Shown in pieces: positions 1 to 5,718 of a stretch of 6,495 nt of DNA (the first letter of the stretch is position 1; each line of letters opens with the position of its first letter). Source of the DNA: Planctomycetales bacterium (GTDB lineage Bacteria; Planctomycetota; Planctomycetia; Isosphaerales; Isosphaeraceae); NCBI GenBank assembly GCA_027435495.1, contig DAHZZC010000360.1, positions 1-6,495 on the forward strand, in the 5' to 3' direction. The translations under genes and the position numbers were made by a program. Under the pieces are notes generated by a model. It did not search any database. It was not told where the DNA came from and worked only from the letters and a program-made list of their open reading frames with translations.

Positions 1-1391
1 CGATGCTCGGCGAATCGCCAGCGGCCGGCGCGGTGGGTCCGTCGCCGACATCACCAACGCTGGCGATCGACCCGGCCGGCGGCGGGATTCTGCACGCCTA
101 CCATATCCCGCCGAAGGCAAAGCGGGTGATCTATCTGTTCATGAGCGGTGGGCCCTCGCAGCTCGACCTGTTTGACTACAAGCCGGTGCTCAACAAGCGG
201 AACGGCCAGGATTTGCCGGCCTCGATCCGGATGGGGCAGCGGCTGACGTCGATGTCGGCCAACCAGGCGACCCTGCCGATGGCCGGCTCGCTCTTCAAGT
301 TCGCCCGCCACGGCGAGTCGGGAACGTGGGTCAGCGAGTTGCTCCCGCACACGGCGAAGGTGGTGGATGACCTCTGCCTCGTGAACTCGCTCTACACCGA
401 GGCGATCAACCACGACCCGGCGATCACGTTCTTCCAGACAGGATCGACAATCGCCGGTCGGCCGTCGATGGGTGCCTGGCTGAGCTACGGGCTCGGTTCG
501 ACGAATCAGAACCTGCCGACGTTCTGTGTCCTGATCAGCCGGAAGCGGCCCGATCAGCCGCTGTACTCGCGGCTCTGGGGGAACGGGTTCCTGCCCTCGG
601 TGCATCAGGGCGTCGAGTTCCGCGCGGGGGCCGATCCGGTCCTCTACCTGGAGAACCCGCCAGGTGTCTCGTCGGTCGGACGTCGGAAGATGCTCGACCG
701 GCTCCGCGAGATGCACCAGGCCGAGTACGACCGATCGCTCGACCCGGCGGTCCAGGCCCGGATCGCCCAGTACGAGATGGCGTACCGGATGCAGACGTCC
801 GTCCCCGAGGTCACCCGGATCGCCGACGAGCCCGACCACATCTTCGACCTCTACGGCCCCGACGCGCGCACGCCGGGCACCTTCGCCGCCAACTGCCTGC
901 TCGCCCGGCGCCTGGCCGAGCGCGACGTCCGGTTCATCCAGCTCTATCACCCGGGCTGGGACCACCACGGCGGGCTTCCGTCCGGCATCCGGAACCTCTG
1001 TCGAGAGACCGACCAGGGCTGCGCCGCGCTGATCACCGATTTGAAGCAGCGGGGGATGCTCGACGAGACGCTGGTCCTCTGGGGCGGCGAGTTCGGCCGG
1101 ACGAACTACAGCCAGGGAAAGCTCACGCCCACCGACTACGGCCGCGACCATCACCCGCGCTGCTTCACCGCCTGGGCGGCCGGCGGCGGGATCAAGCCGG
1201 GGATCTCGTACGGCACGACCGACGAATTCGGCTACAACGTCGCCACCGACGGCGTCCACGTCCACGACTTCCACGCGACGATCCTGCACCTGCTCGGCAT
1301 CGACCACCTCCGGCTGACCTACAAGCATCAGGGCCGGTATTATCGGCTCACGGACGTCTCGGGGAAGGTGGTGCGGGGGATCCTGGCGTGA
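1..1391 (+). CDS. DUF1501 family protein, 5'-truncated at the window edge
   Basis: This is the C-terminal 462 codons or so of a DUF1501 protein, a planctomycete-rich family with the alkaline phosphatase/sulfatase-like fold, usually exported by Tat; its substrate is unknown. Numbering from the ATG at base 3, visible motifs are VIYLFMSGGPSQLDLFD (42-58), SELLPH (111-116), RPSMGAWLSYGLGS (153-166), GWDHHGG (318-324), LWGGEFGRTNYSQG (359-372), GRDHH (380-384) and VHVHDFHATILHLLG (418-432). The Asp/His/Glu clusters sit where metal ligands would be expected, but that is inferred from the fold. The base-3 ATG is probably not the start: no upstream sequence is visible, and the product would lack the Tat signal found in the complete paralogue at 3549-5000. 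The true start therefore most likely lies upstream. In this group such genes often follow a DUF1549/DUF1553 (PSD1) gene, which cannot be checked here. The gene ends 67 nt before the antitoxin gene. Confidence 0.93.
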   Translation, partial: MLGESPAAGAVGPSPTSPTLAIDPAGGGILHAYHIPPKAKRVIYLFMSGGPSQLDLFDYKPVLNKRNGQDLPASIRMGQRLTSMSANQATLPMAGSLFKFARHGESGTWVSELLPHTAKVVDDLCLVNSLYTEAINHDPAITFFQTGSTIAGRPSMGAWLSYGLGSTNQNLPTFCVLISRKRPDQPLYSRLWGNGFLPSVHQGVEFRAGADPVLYLENPPGVSSVGRRKMLDRLREMHQAEYDRSLDPAVQARIAQYEMAYRMQTSVPEVTRIADEPDHIFDLYGPDARTPGTFAANCLLARRLAERDVRFIQLYHPGWDHHGGLPSGIRNLCRETDQGCAALITDLKQRGMLDETLVLWGGEFGRTNYSQGKLTPTDYGRDHHPRCFTAWAAGGGIKPGISYGTTDEFGYNVATDGVHVHDFHATILHLLGIDHLRLTYKHQGRYYRLTDVSGKVVRGILA

Positions 1392-1427
1392 TGGGCCGGG
1401 ATCTTCTTGGTCGCCATCATCGGCCCG

Positions 1428-1438
1428 TACGATGCGTA
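1428..1438 (+). promoter_or_regulatory. Possible small operator/promoter element upstream of vapB
   Basis: The sequence TACG-ATG-CGTA is a 4-3-4 inverted repeat placed just before the antitoxin ribosome binding site. Its first six bases, TACGAT, resemble a -10 box (4 of 6 matches), and TTGGTC at 1407-1412 could be a poor -35 with a short 15-nt spacer. VapB-type antitoxins commonly autoregulate by binding inverted repeats over their promoter, so the position makes sense. The repeat is very short and could be chance. Confidence 0.18.
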
Positions 1439-1444
1439 TTCGCG

Positions 1445-1451
1445 AAGGAGG
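1445..1451 (+). promoter_or_regulatory. Ribosome binding site that fixes the vapB start
   Basis: AAGGAGG is a near-perfect Shine-Dalgarno sequence, 7 nt before the ATG at 1459. It lies downstream of the earlier in-frame ATG at 1432, so that upstream ATG is unlikely to be used. Confidence 0.8.
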
Positions 1452-1458
1452 GGTGACC

Positions 1459-1707
1459 ATGCAAGTGCAGGGCGTGATCCACGGCACGAAGATCGAACTG
1501 AGCGAGGACCCGGGCCTGGCGGACGGGGCGGAAGTTGAGGTGATCCTGCTCCCACGCCGTCATCCGGAGGGGCCGACCAGGGAGTTACCCATCAACCGGC
1601 CAACGGCTGCCGGCATGCTGGCGCACCTTCCTCCCGAGGTCGACGAGGAGATCGAAGCGATCATCAGCGACCGGGCGAGGGGGAGTTTTCGCGAGATCCC
1701 TCGATGA
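1459..1707 (+). CDS. VapB-like antitoxin of a type II toxin-antitoxin pair
   Basis: A protein of 82 aa, predicted to neutralise the PIN toxin encoded immediately downstream and probably to repress its own promoter. The N-terminal part, MQVQGVIHGTKIEL (1-14) through AEVEVIL (24-30), has the short beta-strand pattern of AbrB-like or DUF104-type antitoxins, in which a 'V-x-G-x-I-H-G' strand leads into a 'DG-x-EVEV' strand. A proline/arginine-rich linker (about 32-48) leads to an acidic helical tail, VDEEIEAIISDRARGSFREI (61-80), of the kind that usually wraps the toxin. The start at 1459 is chosen for its strong Shine-Dalgarno sequence; an earlier ATG at 1432 would add nine residues but lies upstream of that site. 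The stop overlaps the toxin start as ATGA, so translation is probably coupled. The exact antitoxin family is inferred from pattern, not from a search. Confidence 0.8.
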   Translation: MQVQGVIHGTKIELSEDPGLADGAEVEVILLPRRHPEGPTRELPINRPTAAGMLAHLPPEVDEEIEAIISDRARGSFREIPR

Positions 1708-2105
1708 GCTTCCTGCTCGACACGGATGTCTGTTCGGCGCACCTTCGCCGGCCCTCGGGCCTGTCGCATCGGTTCGTCCAGCACTCCGGGCGGCTGTTTG
1801 TGCCGACGGTTGGGCTTGCGGAGCTTTACGTCTGGGCCTATCTCCGCCCCGATCCACGTGATTTCCTGGTGGCCATCGAGACCTTCCTCCGCTACGACGT
1901 AAAGACCCTGGAATTCGATGAGGCGAGCGCCGAACAGTTCGGAAAACTGAAGGTGCAACTGCAGAGAATCGGGATCACCGTGAGCCCGATCGACCTCTTG
2001 ATCGCCTCGGTCGCCCTTACGCACGACCTGACGCTGGTCACTCACAATACGGCCGACTATCAGCACATCCCTGACCTGCGCCTTGAAGACTGGCTTGCGC
2101 CGTGA
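1704..2105 (+). CDS. vapC: VapC-like PIN-domain ribonuclease toxin
   Basis: A 133-aa protein filling a single PIN domain, the usual VapC length. PIN toxins are Mg2+-dependent endoribonucleases that cleave tRNA or rRNA and stop translation. The acidic catalytic set is complete: Asp6 in FLLDTD (3-8), Glu40 in GLAELY (37-42), Asp97 in SPIDLLIA (94-101) and Asp118 in VTHNTADY (112-119), the last segment also carrying the usual Thr113/Asn115. The ending LRLEDW (125-130) matches the strand that commonly closes the fold. It resembles the VapC/FitB branch often annotated as tRNA(fMet)-specific, but the RNA target cannot be read from the sequence. It overlaps the antitoxin stop by 4 nt (ATGA) and has no well-spaced Shine-Dalgarno of its own, so it probably relies on translational coupling, which keeps antitoxin in excess. 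With all four acidic residues intact it looks functional. Confidence 0.92.
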   Translation: MSFLLDTDVCSAHLRRPSGLSHRFVQHSGRLFVPTVGLAELYVWAYLRPDPRDFLVAIETFLRYDVKTLEFDEASAEQFGKLKVQLQRIGITVSPIDLLIASVALTHDLTLVTHNTADYQHIPDLRLEDWLAP

Positions 2106-2125
2106 TGCGATCGCTACGAGAGCCC

Positions 2126-2149
2126 CGCCGCCCCGGCGCCGGGGCGGCG
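2126..2149 (+). terminator. Perfect 24-nt GC palindrome after vapC, terminator-like
   Basis: Bases 2126-2149 are a perfect inverted repeat centred on GGCGCC, able to form a very stable stem of about 10 bp. CCCCGCC at 2123-2129 can alternatively pair with GGCGGGG at 2152-2158. It begins 20 nt after the toxin stop. There is no U-tract, so classical intrinsic termination is doubtful; it may instead stabilise the 3' end of the mRNA or slow the polymerase. Confidence 0.45.
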
Positions 2150-2236
2150 AAGGCGGGGAATAGGCCGACGTTCTCTTGATCACGCGCGTTTCGAAGACTC
2201 TCGAACCGAAATGAAAAGCCGAGGGGGTGGGATGCC

Positions 2237-2914
2237 ATGCTGCGTCTCTTGATCCTGATCGCTCTTATCCTCGGACTGGCGAAATCGGCCAATGCGGAGG
2301 ACCCCTATTTCCCAGCTCTCGCTTTCTTTCCGAAAGACAGGGATCTGAATGAGATCGTCGTCGACCTCAAGGCCGTCCATCTCCGCGCGATGAAAGAGCC
2401 CTCGCTCTGGATGCTCTCCCAGCGCGATCGCGACGCGACTGTCTATCGGTTCCTCTGGCTCGCCACCGGGCAGCATCCGATCAGCCTTCGCCTCGAACGG
2501 GTCGGCGAGGACGACCTCCTGCACGTCGCCCGCCACGATGGACCGCCGGGTCTCACGGCGGGCCGGATGGACCTCGACCGGTGGATCAAGGTCGACGCCC
2601 GACGGGCGCGAAAGATCATCGCCCGGCTCGAAGCGACGAGGTTCTGGACCGCACCCGCGGAGGTCAAGGAGAGCCGGGGCCGCGGCGACGGGGACGTCTT
2701 CCTGATCGAGGGAGCGAAGGACGGTCGCTATCACGTCATCGATCGGGCGGGTTCCACGTCCGGGGATGCTTACAGGGAATTCGGTCGGTCCCTGCTCGAA
2801 CGGGCCGATCTCCCCGACGCGCTCCGGGACTGGGACGAGTACCGACAGCGCGAACGGCGAAGGCCCGGATATCGCCCCGCCCCGCCCGAGACCGAGGACG
2901 ACGGCGGACCGTAG
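2237..2914 (+). CDS. Secreted protein of unknown function (225 aa)
   Basis: An exported protein that I cannot name. Residues 1-20 form a Sec signal peptide: MLRLL, a hydrophobic core LILIALILGL, then SANA with cleavage predicted before Glu21. The mature part is soluble, with no membrane segment. Two patterns stand out: YRFLWLATGQHPISLRLE (70-87) and, after IIARLEATRFWTAPAEV (127-143), a segment DVFLIEGAKDGRYHVIDRAG (153-172) followed by a helical FGRSLLERADL (182-192). This 'YRFLW ... RLE..RFW ... EG..DGRYHV.DR' layout recalls uncharacterised conserved proteins I associate with planctomycetes, but that is memory, not a search. The tail (205-225) is charged and proline-rich, probably disordered. 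The start follows a G-rich stretch, GAGGGGGTGGGA (2221-2232), that can act as the ribosome binding site. It is separated from vapC by a palindrome and from the next gene by 325 nt, so it is probably monocistronic. Confidence 0.8.
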   Translation: MLRLLILIALILGLAKSANAEDPYFPALAFFPKDRDLNEIVVDLKAVHLRAMKEPSLWMLSQRDRDATVYRFLWLATGQHPISLRLERVGEDDLLHVARHDGPPGLTAGRMDLDRWIKVDARRARKIIARLEATRFWTAPAEVKESRGRGDGDVFLIEGAKDGRYHVIDRAGSTSGDAYREFGRSLLERADLPDALRDWDEYRQRERRRPGYRPAPPETEDDGGP

Positions 2915-3239
2915 CCCGGGGATGAATGGTCGGAGGAGATCCCTCTCGAAGTCGAGGCGGATCGAGATCCATCGATCGTCCGATCCGTCGATGCCCGCCA
3001 GCATCGCGGTCATGCTTACAAACCGGGCGTAAGACCTTCCCCGGAAGCGGTGTGTTGCCGCGGCGCGACGTCGTGTGGCGAAACAACTCCATCACCTATC
3101 CAGCACACAAGTTACGGCAAGAAATCCGGGCCGGTTTCGCGATTTTTCGGCGAGAAATTTCGGCCTGGTACTCCTGTTGCTTTAGGAGGAGATCGTCGAT
3201 CTTCCTGTCCTCGTCAGCCCCTATCCGAAGGAGGCTACC
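2915..3239. other. 325-nt spacer with two possible leader stem-loops
   Basis: No convincing gene is present. The left half (2915-3120) shows nothing I can name. The right half can fold twice. The first is an imperfect stem at 3129-3165: GGCCG pairs with CGGCC and TTTC with GAAA, plus two further pairs, with a T-rich loop. The second is a hairpin at 3184-3206: AGGA pairs with TCCT and AGATC with GATCT, with a 2-nt GG bulge and a 3-nt loop, hiding an AGGAGG that has no usable start codon after it. Both precede the ribosome binding site of the 51-codon gene and may be its 5' leader. No clear promoter hexamers were found. Confidence 0.35.
3228..3234 (+). promoter_or_regulatory. Strong ribosome binding site of the 51-codon gene
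   Basis: AAGGAGG stands 5 nt before the ATG at 3240. It is the best single argument that the short reading frame downstream is translated. Confidence 0.7.
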
Positions 3240-3395
3240 ATGAGCTCCAAGCAGCGCCGCAAGTTGTATGGCATCCGCCGCGAGCGTCGCCGACCGCGGG
3301 GATGGACGCGATGGTTCCATGAGGGCGTCCTCGATTCGGAGAACTCCGGCGGTGTCCGGCTCCGAACCGTCCTCTGGGGTAAGGACAGCGGCTGA
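3240..3395 (+). CDS. Small highly basic protein of unknown function (51 aa)
   Basis: A 51-residue reading frame starting MSSKQRRKLYGIRRERRR. I do not recognise the family. Fourteen of 51 residues are Lys or Arg against five Asp/Glu, and eleven of the basic ones fall between residues 4 and 24, so the N-terminal half is strongly cationic. The C-terminal half contains a Trp/Phe cluster (RGWTRWFHEG, 20-29) and a Gly/Val stretch (SGGVRLRTVLWG, 36-47) that could form strands. There is no signal peptide and no zinc-type Cys/His set. Nucleic-acid or ribosome binding is a reasonable guess from charge alone, nothing more. Support for the gene: a perfect Shine-Dalgarno 5 nt upstream, a structured upstream region, and a 12-bp hairpin beginning 17 nt after the stop. 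Against it: short frames arise easily at high GC, and Arg-rich composition is common in chance frames. Confidence 0.6.
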   Translation: MSSKQRRKLYGIRRERRRPRGWTRWFHEGVLDSENSGGVRLRTVLWGKDSG

Positions 3396-3411
3396 TCGCC
3401 CGGATGGCACA

Positions 3412-3443
3412 TCCCGACCCGCGTCGCGAGGCGCGGGTCGGGA
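3412..3443 (+). terminator. 12-bp perfect hairpin after the small basic gene
   Basis: TCCCGACCCGCG (3412-3423) pairs perfectly with CGCGGGTCGGGA (3432-3443) around an 8-nt loop. It starts 17 nt after the stop codon at 3395 and lies between convergent genes, so it may end transcription from the left. There is no U-tract. A second, weaker hairpin follows directly at 3452-3474 (CGGAA/TTCCG and CCC/GGG with one mismatch and a 5-nt loop). Confidence 0.6.
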
Positions 3444-3482
3444 ACACTCGTCGGAATCCCGTCAAGGGTTTCCGGATGCACA

Positions 3483-3511
3483 ATTGAAGATAGAATGGAT
3501 TGAAGATTGAA
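3483..3511. repeat. Short AT-rich direct repeats, ATTGAAGAT
   Basis: ATTGAAGAT occurs at 3483-3491 and again at 3499-3507, with a third partial copy, ATTGAA, at 3506-3511. This small AT-rich patch is unlike the surrounding GC-rich DNA and sits between the convergent hairpins. It may be a protein site, a flexible terminator flank, or chance. Confidence 0.35.
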
Positions 3512-3523
3512 CCCGCCCGTTCC

Positions 3524-3537
3524 GGTGCCGAAGCACC
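3524..3537 (-). terminator. C(UUCG)G hairpin downstream of the minus-strand DUF1501 gene
   Basis: Read on the minus strand this is GGTGC-TTCG-GCACC, a 5-bp stem capped by the unusually stable C(UUCG)G tetraloop. It begins 11 nt after the stop codon of the minus-strand gene, where a 3'-end hairpin is expected. The stem is short and the following minus-strand bases are G-rich before a TTCAATC stretch, so efficient intrinsic termination is uncertain. Confidence 0.42.
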
Positions 3538-3548
3538 CCCGCCTCGCC

Positions 3549-5000
3549 TCACGCCAGAATCTCCTGTGCGACGCGTCCGCTGATGTCGGTGAGTCGGAAG
3601 TCGCGTCCGCTGTAGCGGAACGTCAGCCGCTCGTGGTTCAGACCCATCAGGTGCAGGATCGTCGCGTGCAGGTCGTGGACGTGCATCCGATCCTCGACGG
3701 CCTGGATCCCCAGCTCGTCGGTGGCGCCGTGGACGTACCCGCCCTTGACACCGCCGCCGGCCATCCACATCGAGAAGCCGAGGCTATGGTGGTCGCGGCC
3801 CTTGGCGCCCTGAGAGTAGGGCGTTCGGCCAAACTCGCCGCCCCAGAGGATCAGCGTCTCGTCGAGCAGGCCGCGGGCCTTCAGGTCGGCGATCAGCGCG
3901 GCGATCGGGAGGTCGCTCCGCCCGGCGTGTCGGCGGTGGTTCTCGATGTCGGTGTGATCGTCCCAGGGCTGGCCGTTTCCGTAGTAGACCTGCACCATCC
4001 GGACGCCCCGCTCGACCAGCCGACGCGCGATCAGGCAGGCGCCGGCGAACTCGCCCTCGCCATAGCGCGCCCGGTTCGCCGAGGGCTCGCGGGCCAGGTC
4101 AAACGCCTCACGAGCCTCGAACTGCATCCGGAAGGCCATCTCCAGCGAGGCCACCCGCGCTTCGAGCGCCTCGTCGCGGCCCCGGGACTCGAGGTGCTCT
4201 CGGTTCAGCGCCTGGATCAGGTCCACCTGCTCGCGCTGCACAGCGCGGGGGAGGTGGCGATTGGCGACGTCTCGGATGATCCGGTCGGGATCGAGAACGT
4301 CGTTACGGATGTGAGTTCCCTGGTAGATCCCCGGCAGGAAGCTGCTGCTCCACAACTGCGGGCCAACCACCGGCTTCCCGGGGCAGAGAACCACGAATCC
4401 CGGCAGGTTGCGGTTCTCCGTCCCCAGGCCGAAGACCAGCCACGAGCCGAGGCTCGGACGGATCGGCTGCATGTTGCCGGAGTTCATCATCAGGAGCGAC
4501 GGCTCGTGATTCGGGTTGTCGGTATAGAGCGACCGGATCACGCAGAGGTCATCCACGTGAGCGGCGAGGTGGGGGAACAGCTCGGAGACCTCAATGCCGC
4601 TGGCGCCTCGGGGTGCCGCAGTGAACGGCGAGGGCATCAGCTTCCCGCGCTGGCTGCGACCGGTAACGATCGAGGCGGGCGGGGTCTGGCCGGCGTACTT
4701 CTGAAGGGCCGGCTTGGGGTCGAAGGTATCGACGTGGCTCGGGCCGCCGTTCATGAAGAGGAAGATGACGTGTTTGGCCCTCGGCGCGAAATGGGGCGGT
4801 CGAGGCGCCATCGGATCGGTGGGGATGGGCGACTTGCCAGGCGTGGGGGTAGCGGCGAGGAGTCCGGCCTCCGCCAGGACACTCCCCAGGCCGAGCGCGC
4901 CGAAGCCGCCGCCGATCCGGGAGAAGAGCGTCCGCCGACTCATCGGAAGGATCGCGTCATCGCCCCAGCCCGCCGCCGCCCGAACTCCGGTCGTCCGCAT
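3549..5000 (-). CDS. DUF1501 family protein with Tat-like signal (complete, 483 aa)
   Basis: A full-length DUF1501 protein, predicted to be exported folded by the Tat pathway and to carry the alkaline phosphatase/sulfatase-like fold; no substrate is established. The N-terminus has a twin-arginine motif SRRTLFS (21-27) followed by a glycine-rich hydrophobic stretch (IGGGFGALGLGSVLAEAGLL, 29-48). Family motifs follow in order: VIFLFMNGGPSHVDTFD (78-94), SELFPH (139-144), RPSLGSWLVFGLG (181-193), QLWSSSFLPGIYQG (215-228), PWDDHTD (345-351), LWGGEFGRTPYSQG (385-398), GRDHH (401-405) and MHVHDLHATILHLMG (439-453). The ATG at 5000 is chosen because GGAGGAGG (5016-5009 on the minus strand) lies 8 nt upstream; Met20 just before the Tat motif has no such site. 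Unlike the common arrangement, no DUF1549/DUF1553 gene precedes it; the 499 nt upstream are non-coding. It is clearly related to the partial gene at the left edge. Confidence 0.95.
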   Translation of the reverse strand: MRTTGVRAAAGWGDDAILPMSRRTLFSRIGGGFGALGLGSVLAEAGLLAATPTPGKSPIPTDPMAPRPPHFAPRAKHVIFLFMNGGPSHVDTFDPKPALQKYAGQTPPASIVTGRSQRGKLMPSPFTAAPRGASGIEVSELFPHLAAHVDDLCVIRSLYTDNPNHEPSLLMMNSGNMQPIRPSLGSWLVFGLGTENRNLPGFVVLCPGKPVVGPQLWSSSFLPGIYQGTHIRNDVLDPDRIIRDVANRHLPRAVQREQVDLIQALNREHLESRGRDEALEARVASLEMAFRMQFEAREAFDLAREPSANRARYGEGEFAGACLIARRLVERGVRMVQVYYGNGQPWDDHTDIENHRRHAGRSDLPIAALIADLKARGLLDETLILWGGEFGRTPYSQGAKGRDHHSLGFSMWMAGGGVKGGYVHGATDELGIQAVEDRMHVHDLHATILHLMGLNHERLTFRYSGRDFRLTDISGRVAQEILA

Positions 5001-5499
5001 GGTCGATACCTCCTCCGGGCCGTCCCTCGATCGTCCCGGGCCGCGCCGGGGACGTCTCCGAATTTAACGCGCCAGAACCCGTCCGGGAAGCGGCTTGAAG
5101 CCCGCCGCCTCACTCCATGCCCCGCCGCACCGACCGGCCCGATCGACCCGAATCCGCGGATTCTCATGAAAGAGGGGTTGCAGGCAAGCCAGGAACGTCG
5201 CCTAATAGTGTGGGTTTCATGCTGGCCACGATCCGGACCACGGGATCCTCTCCCTCCGGCATGAGTCCTACCCCGCCTGGATCGTGAACGCCCGGAAATC
5301 CCCTCCTCCGGGCCGACTAAGAAGTCGTCGATGGCGATCCCTGATCGCGGTCGGCGATTCCCGCCAGCAGAGCGTTGAACAGGCCCTTTTGGATCTTCTT
5401 CGGCCCAGACATGGGCATCGATTCGCTATTTTCTCGAGGCGTGCCATCGCTCGCCTTGATCTCCGCCTTCTTCGTTTCCTCCCAACGGGAGATTCTTCG
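5001..5499. other. 499-nt divergent spacer between the DUF1501 and lipoprotein genes
   Basis: Promoters for both divergent genes should lie here, but none is clear. On the plus strand TTGCAG (5178-5183) and TAATAG (5203-5208) resemble sigma-70 boxes with a long 19-nt spacer, about 290 nt before the lipoprotein start. An 8-bp inverted repeat, CACGATCC (5227-5234) and GGATCGTG (5279-5286), is separated by 44 nt. No convincing gene was found on either strand: the open frames lack ribosome binding sites and family features. Confidence 0.4.
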
Positions 5500-5691
5500 A
5501 TGATTCCGAATAGGTTTCGATTCGCTCTGGCCGGCCTCTTCGCGGGGGCGTTGATGGTCTCCCTCGGCTGCGAAGGGGGCTCCGGCATCTCCGCACAGCC
5601 GACCATTGACCTTTCAAGCCAGCCCAAGGCCCCGGCGACGACCGACGGCGGTCCGGCCATGCAGAAGGTCGAGCCGGTCAAGATCAAGTAA
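5500..5691 (+). CDS. Small putative lipoprotein (63 aa)
   Basis: A 63-residue protein with a clear lipoprotein signal: basic start MIPNRFRFAL, hydrophobic core AGLFAGALMV, and lipobox SLGC with Cys24 as the predicted lipidated residue. The mature part is only 40 residues, EGGSGISAQP onward, rich in Gly, Pro, Ser, Thr and Ala and ending in KVEPVKIK, so it is probably an unfolded tether; no enzyme motif is present. The start at 5500 follows ACGGGAG at a 9-nt gap and puts the hydrophobic segment at the N-terminus. The same frame stays open upstream to 5284, but that would bury the signal after 72 Arg-rich residues and is rejected. The next gene in the same direction, 215 nt on, encodes a DUF1559 pseudopilin-like protein; I recall small lipoproteins lying next to DUF1559 genes in planctomycetes, which suggests a shared envelope role, but the function is unknown. 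Confidence 0.75.
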   Translation: MIPNRFRFALAGLFAGALMVSLGCEGGSGISAQPTIDLSSQPKAPATTDGGPAMQKVEPVKIK

Positions 5692-5718
5692 CAACAATCG
5701 CGTCGAGCTTCCCGAAAT

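Noticed and set aside
1393..1426. GGGCCG/CGGCCC inverted repeat after the first DUF1501 gene as a terminator
   Set aside because: Only six base pairs around a 22-nt loop, no U-tract, and it overlaps the region where vapB expression signals should be.
1432..1458. Upstream ATG giving the antitoxin nine extra residues
   Set aside because: The Shine-Dalgarno sequence at 1445-1451 lies inside this extension and is correctly placed for the ATG at 1459; the extra residues do not fit the antitoxin N-terminus.
51..1487. 478-codon open frame on the minus strand, opposite the first DUF1501 gene
   Set aside because: It is an antisense shadow of a confidently identified gene: composition is dominated by Val, Asp, Arg and Glu, no domain is visible, and such mirror frames are common at high GC.
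2180..3013. 277-codon minus-strand frame over the secreted-protein gene
   Set aside because: No recognisable domain; the plus-strand frame has a clean signal peptide and sensible composition.
3507..5264. 585-codon open frame on the plus strand covering the whole minus-strand DUF1501 gene
   Set aside because: Antisense shadow. The plus-strand translation has no family motif, signal or ribosome binding site, whereas the minus strand has every DUF1501 motif.
5284..5499. 72-residue upstream extension of the lipoprotein frame
   Set aside because: Arg-rich chance sequence with no ribosome binding site; it would bury the lipoprotein signal in the middle of the protein.
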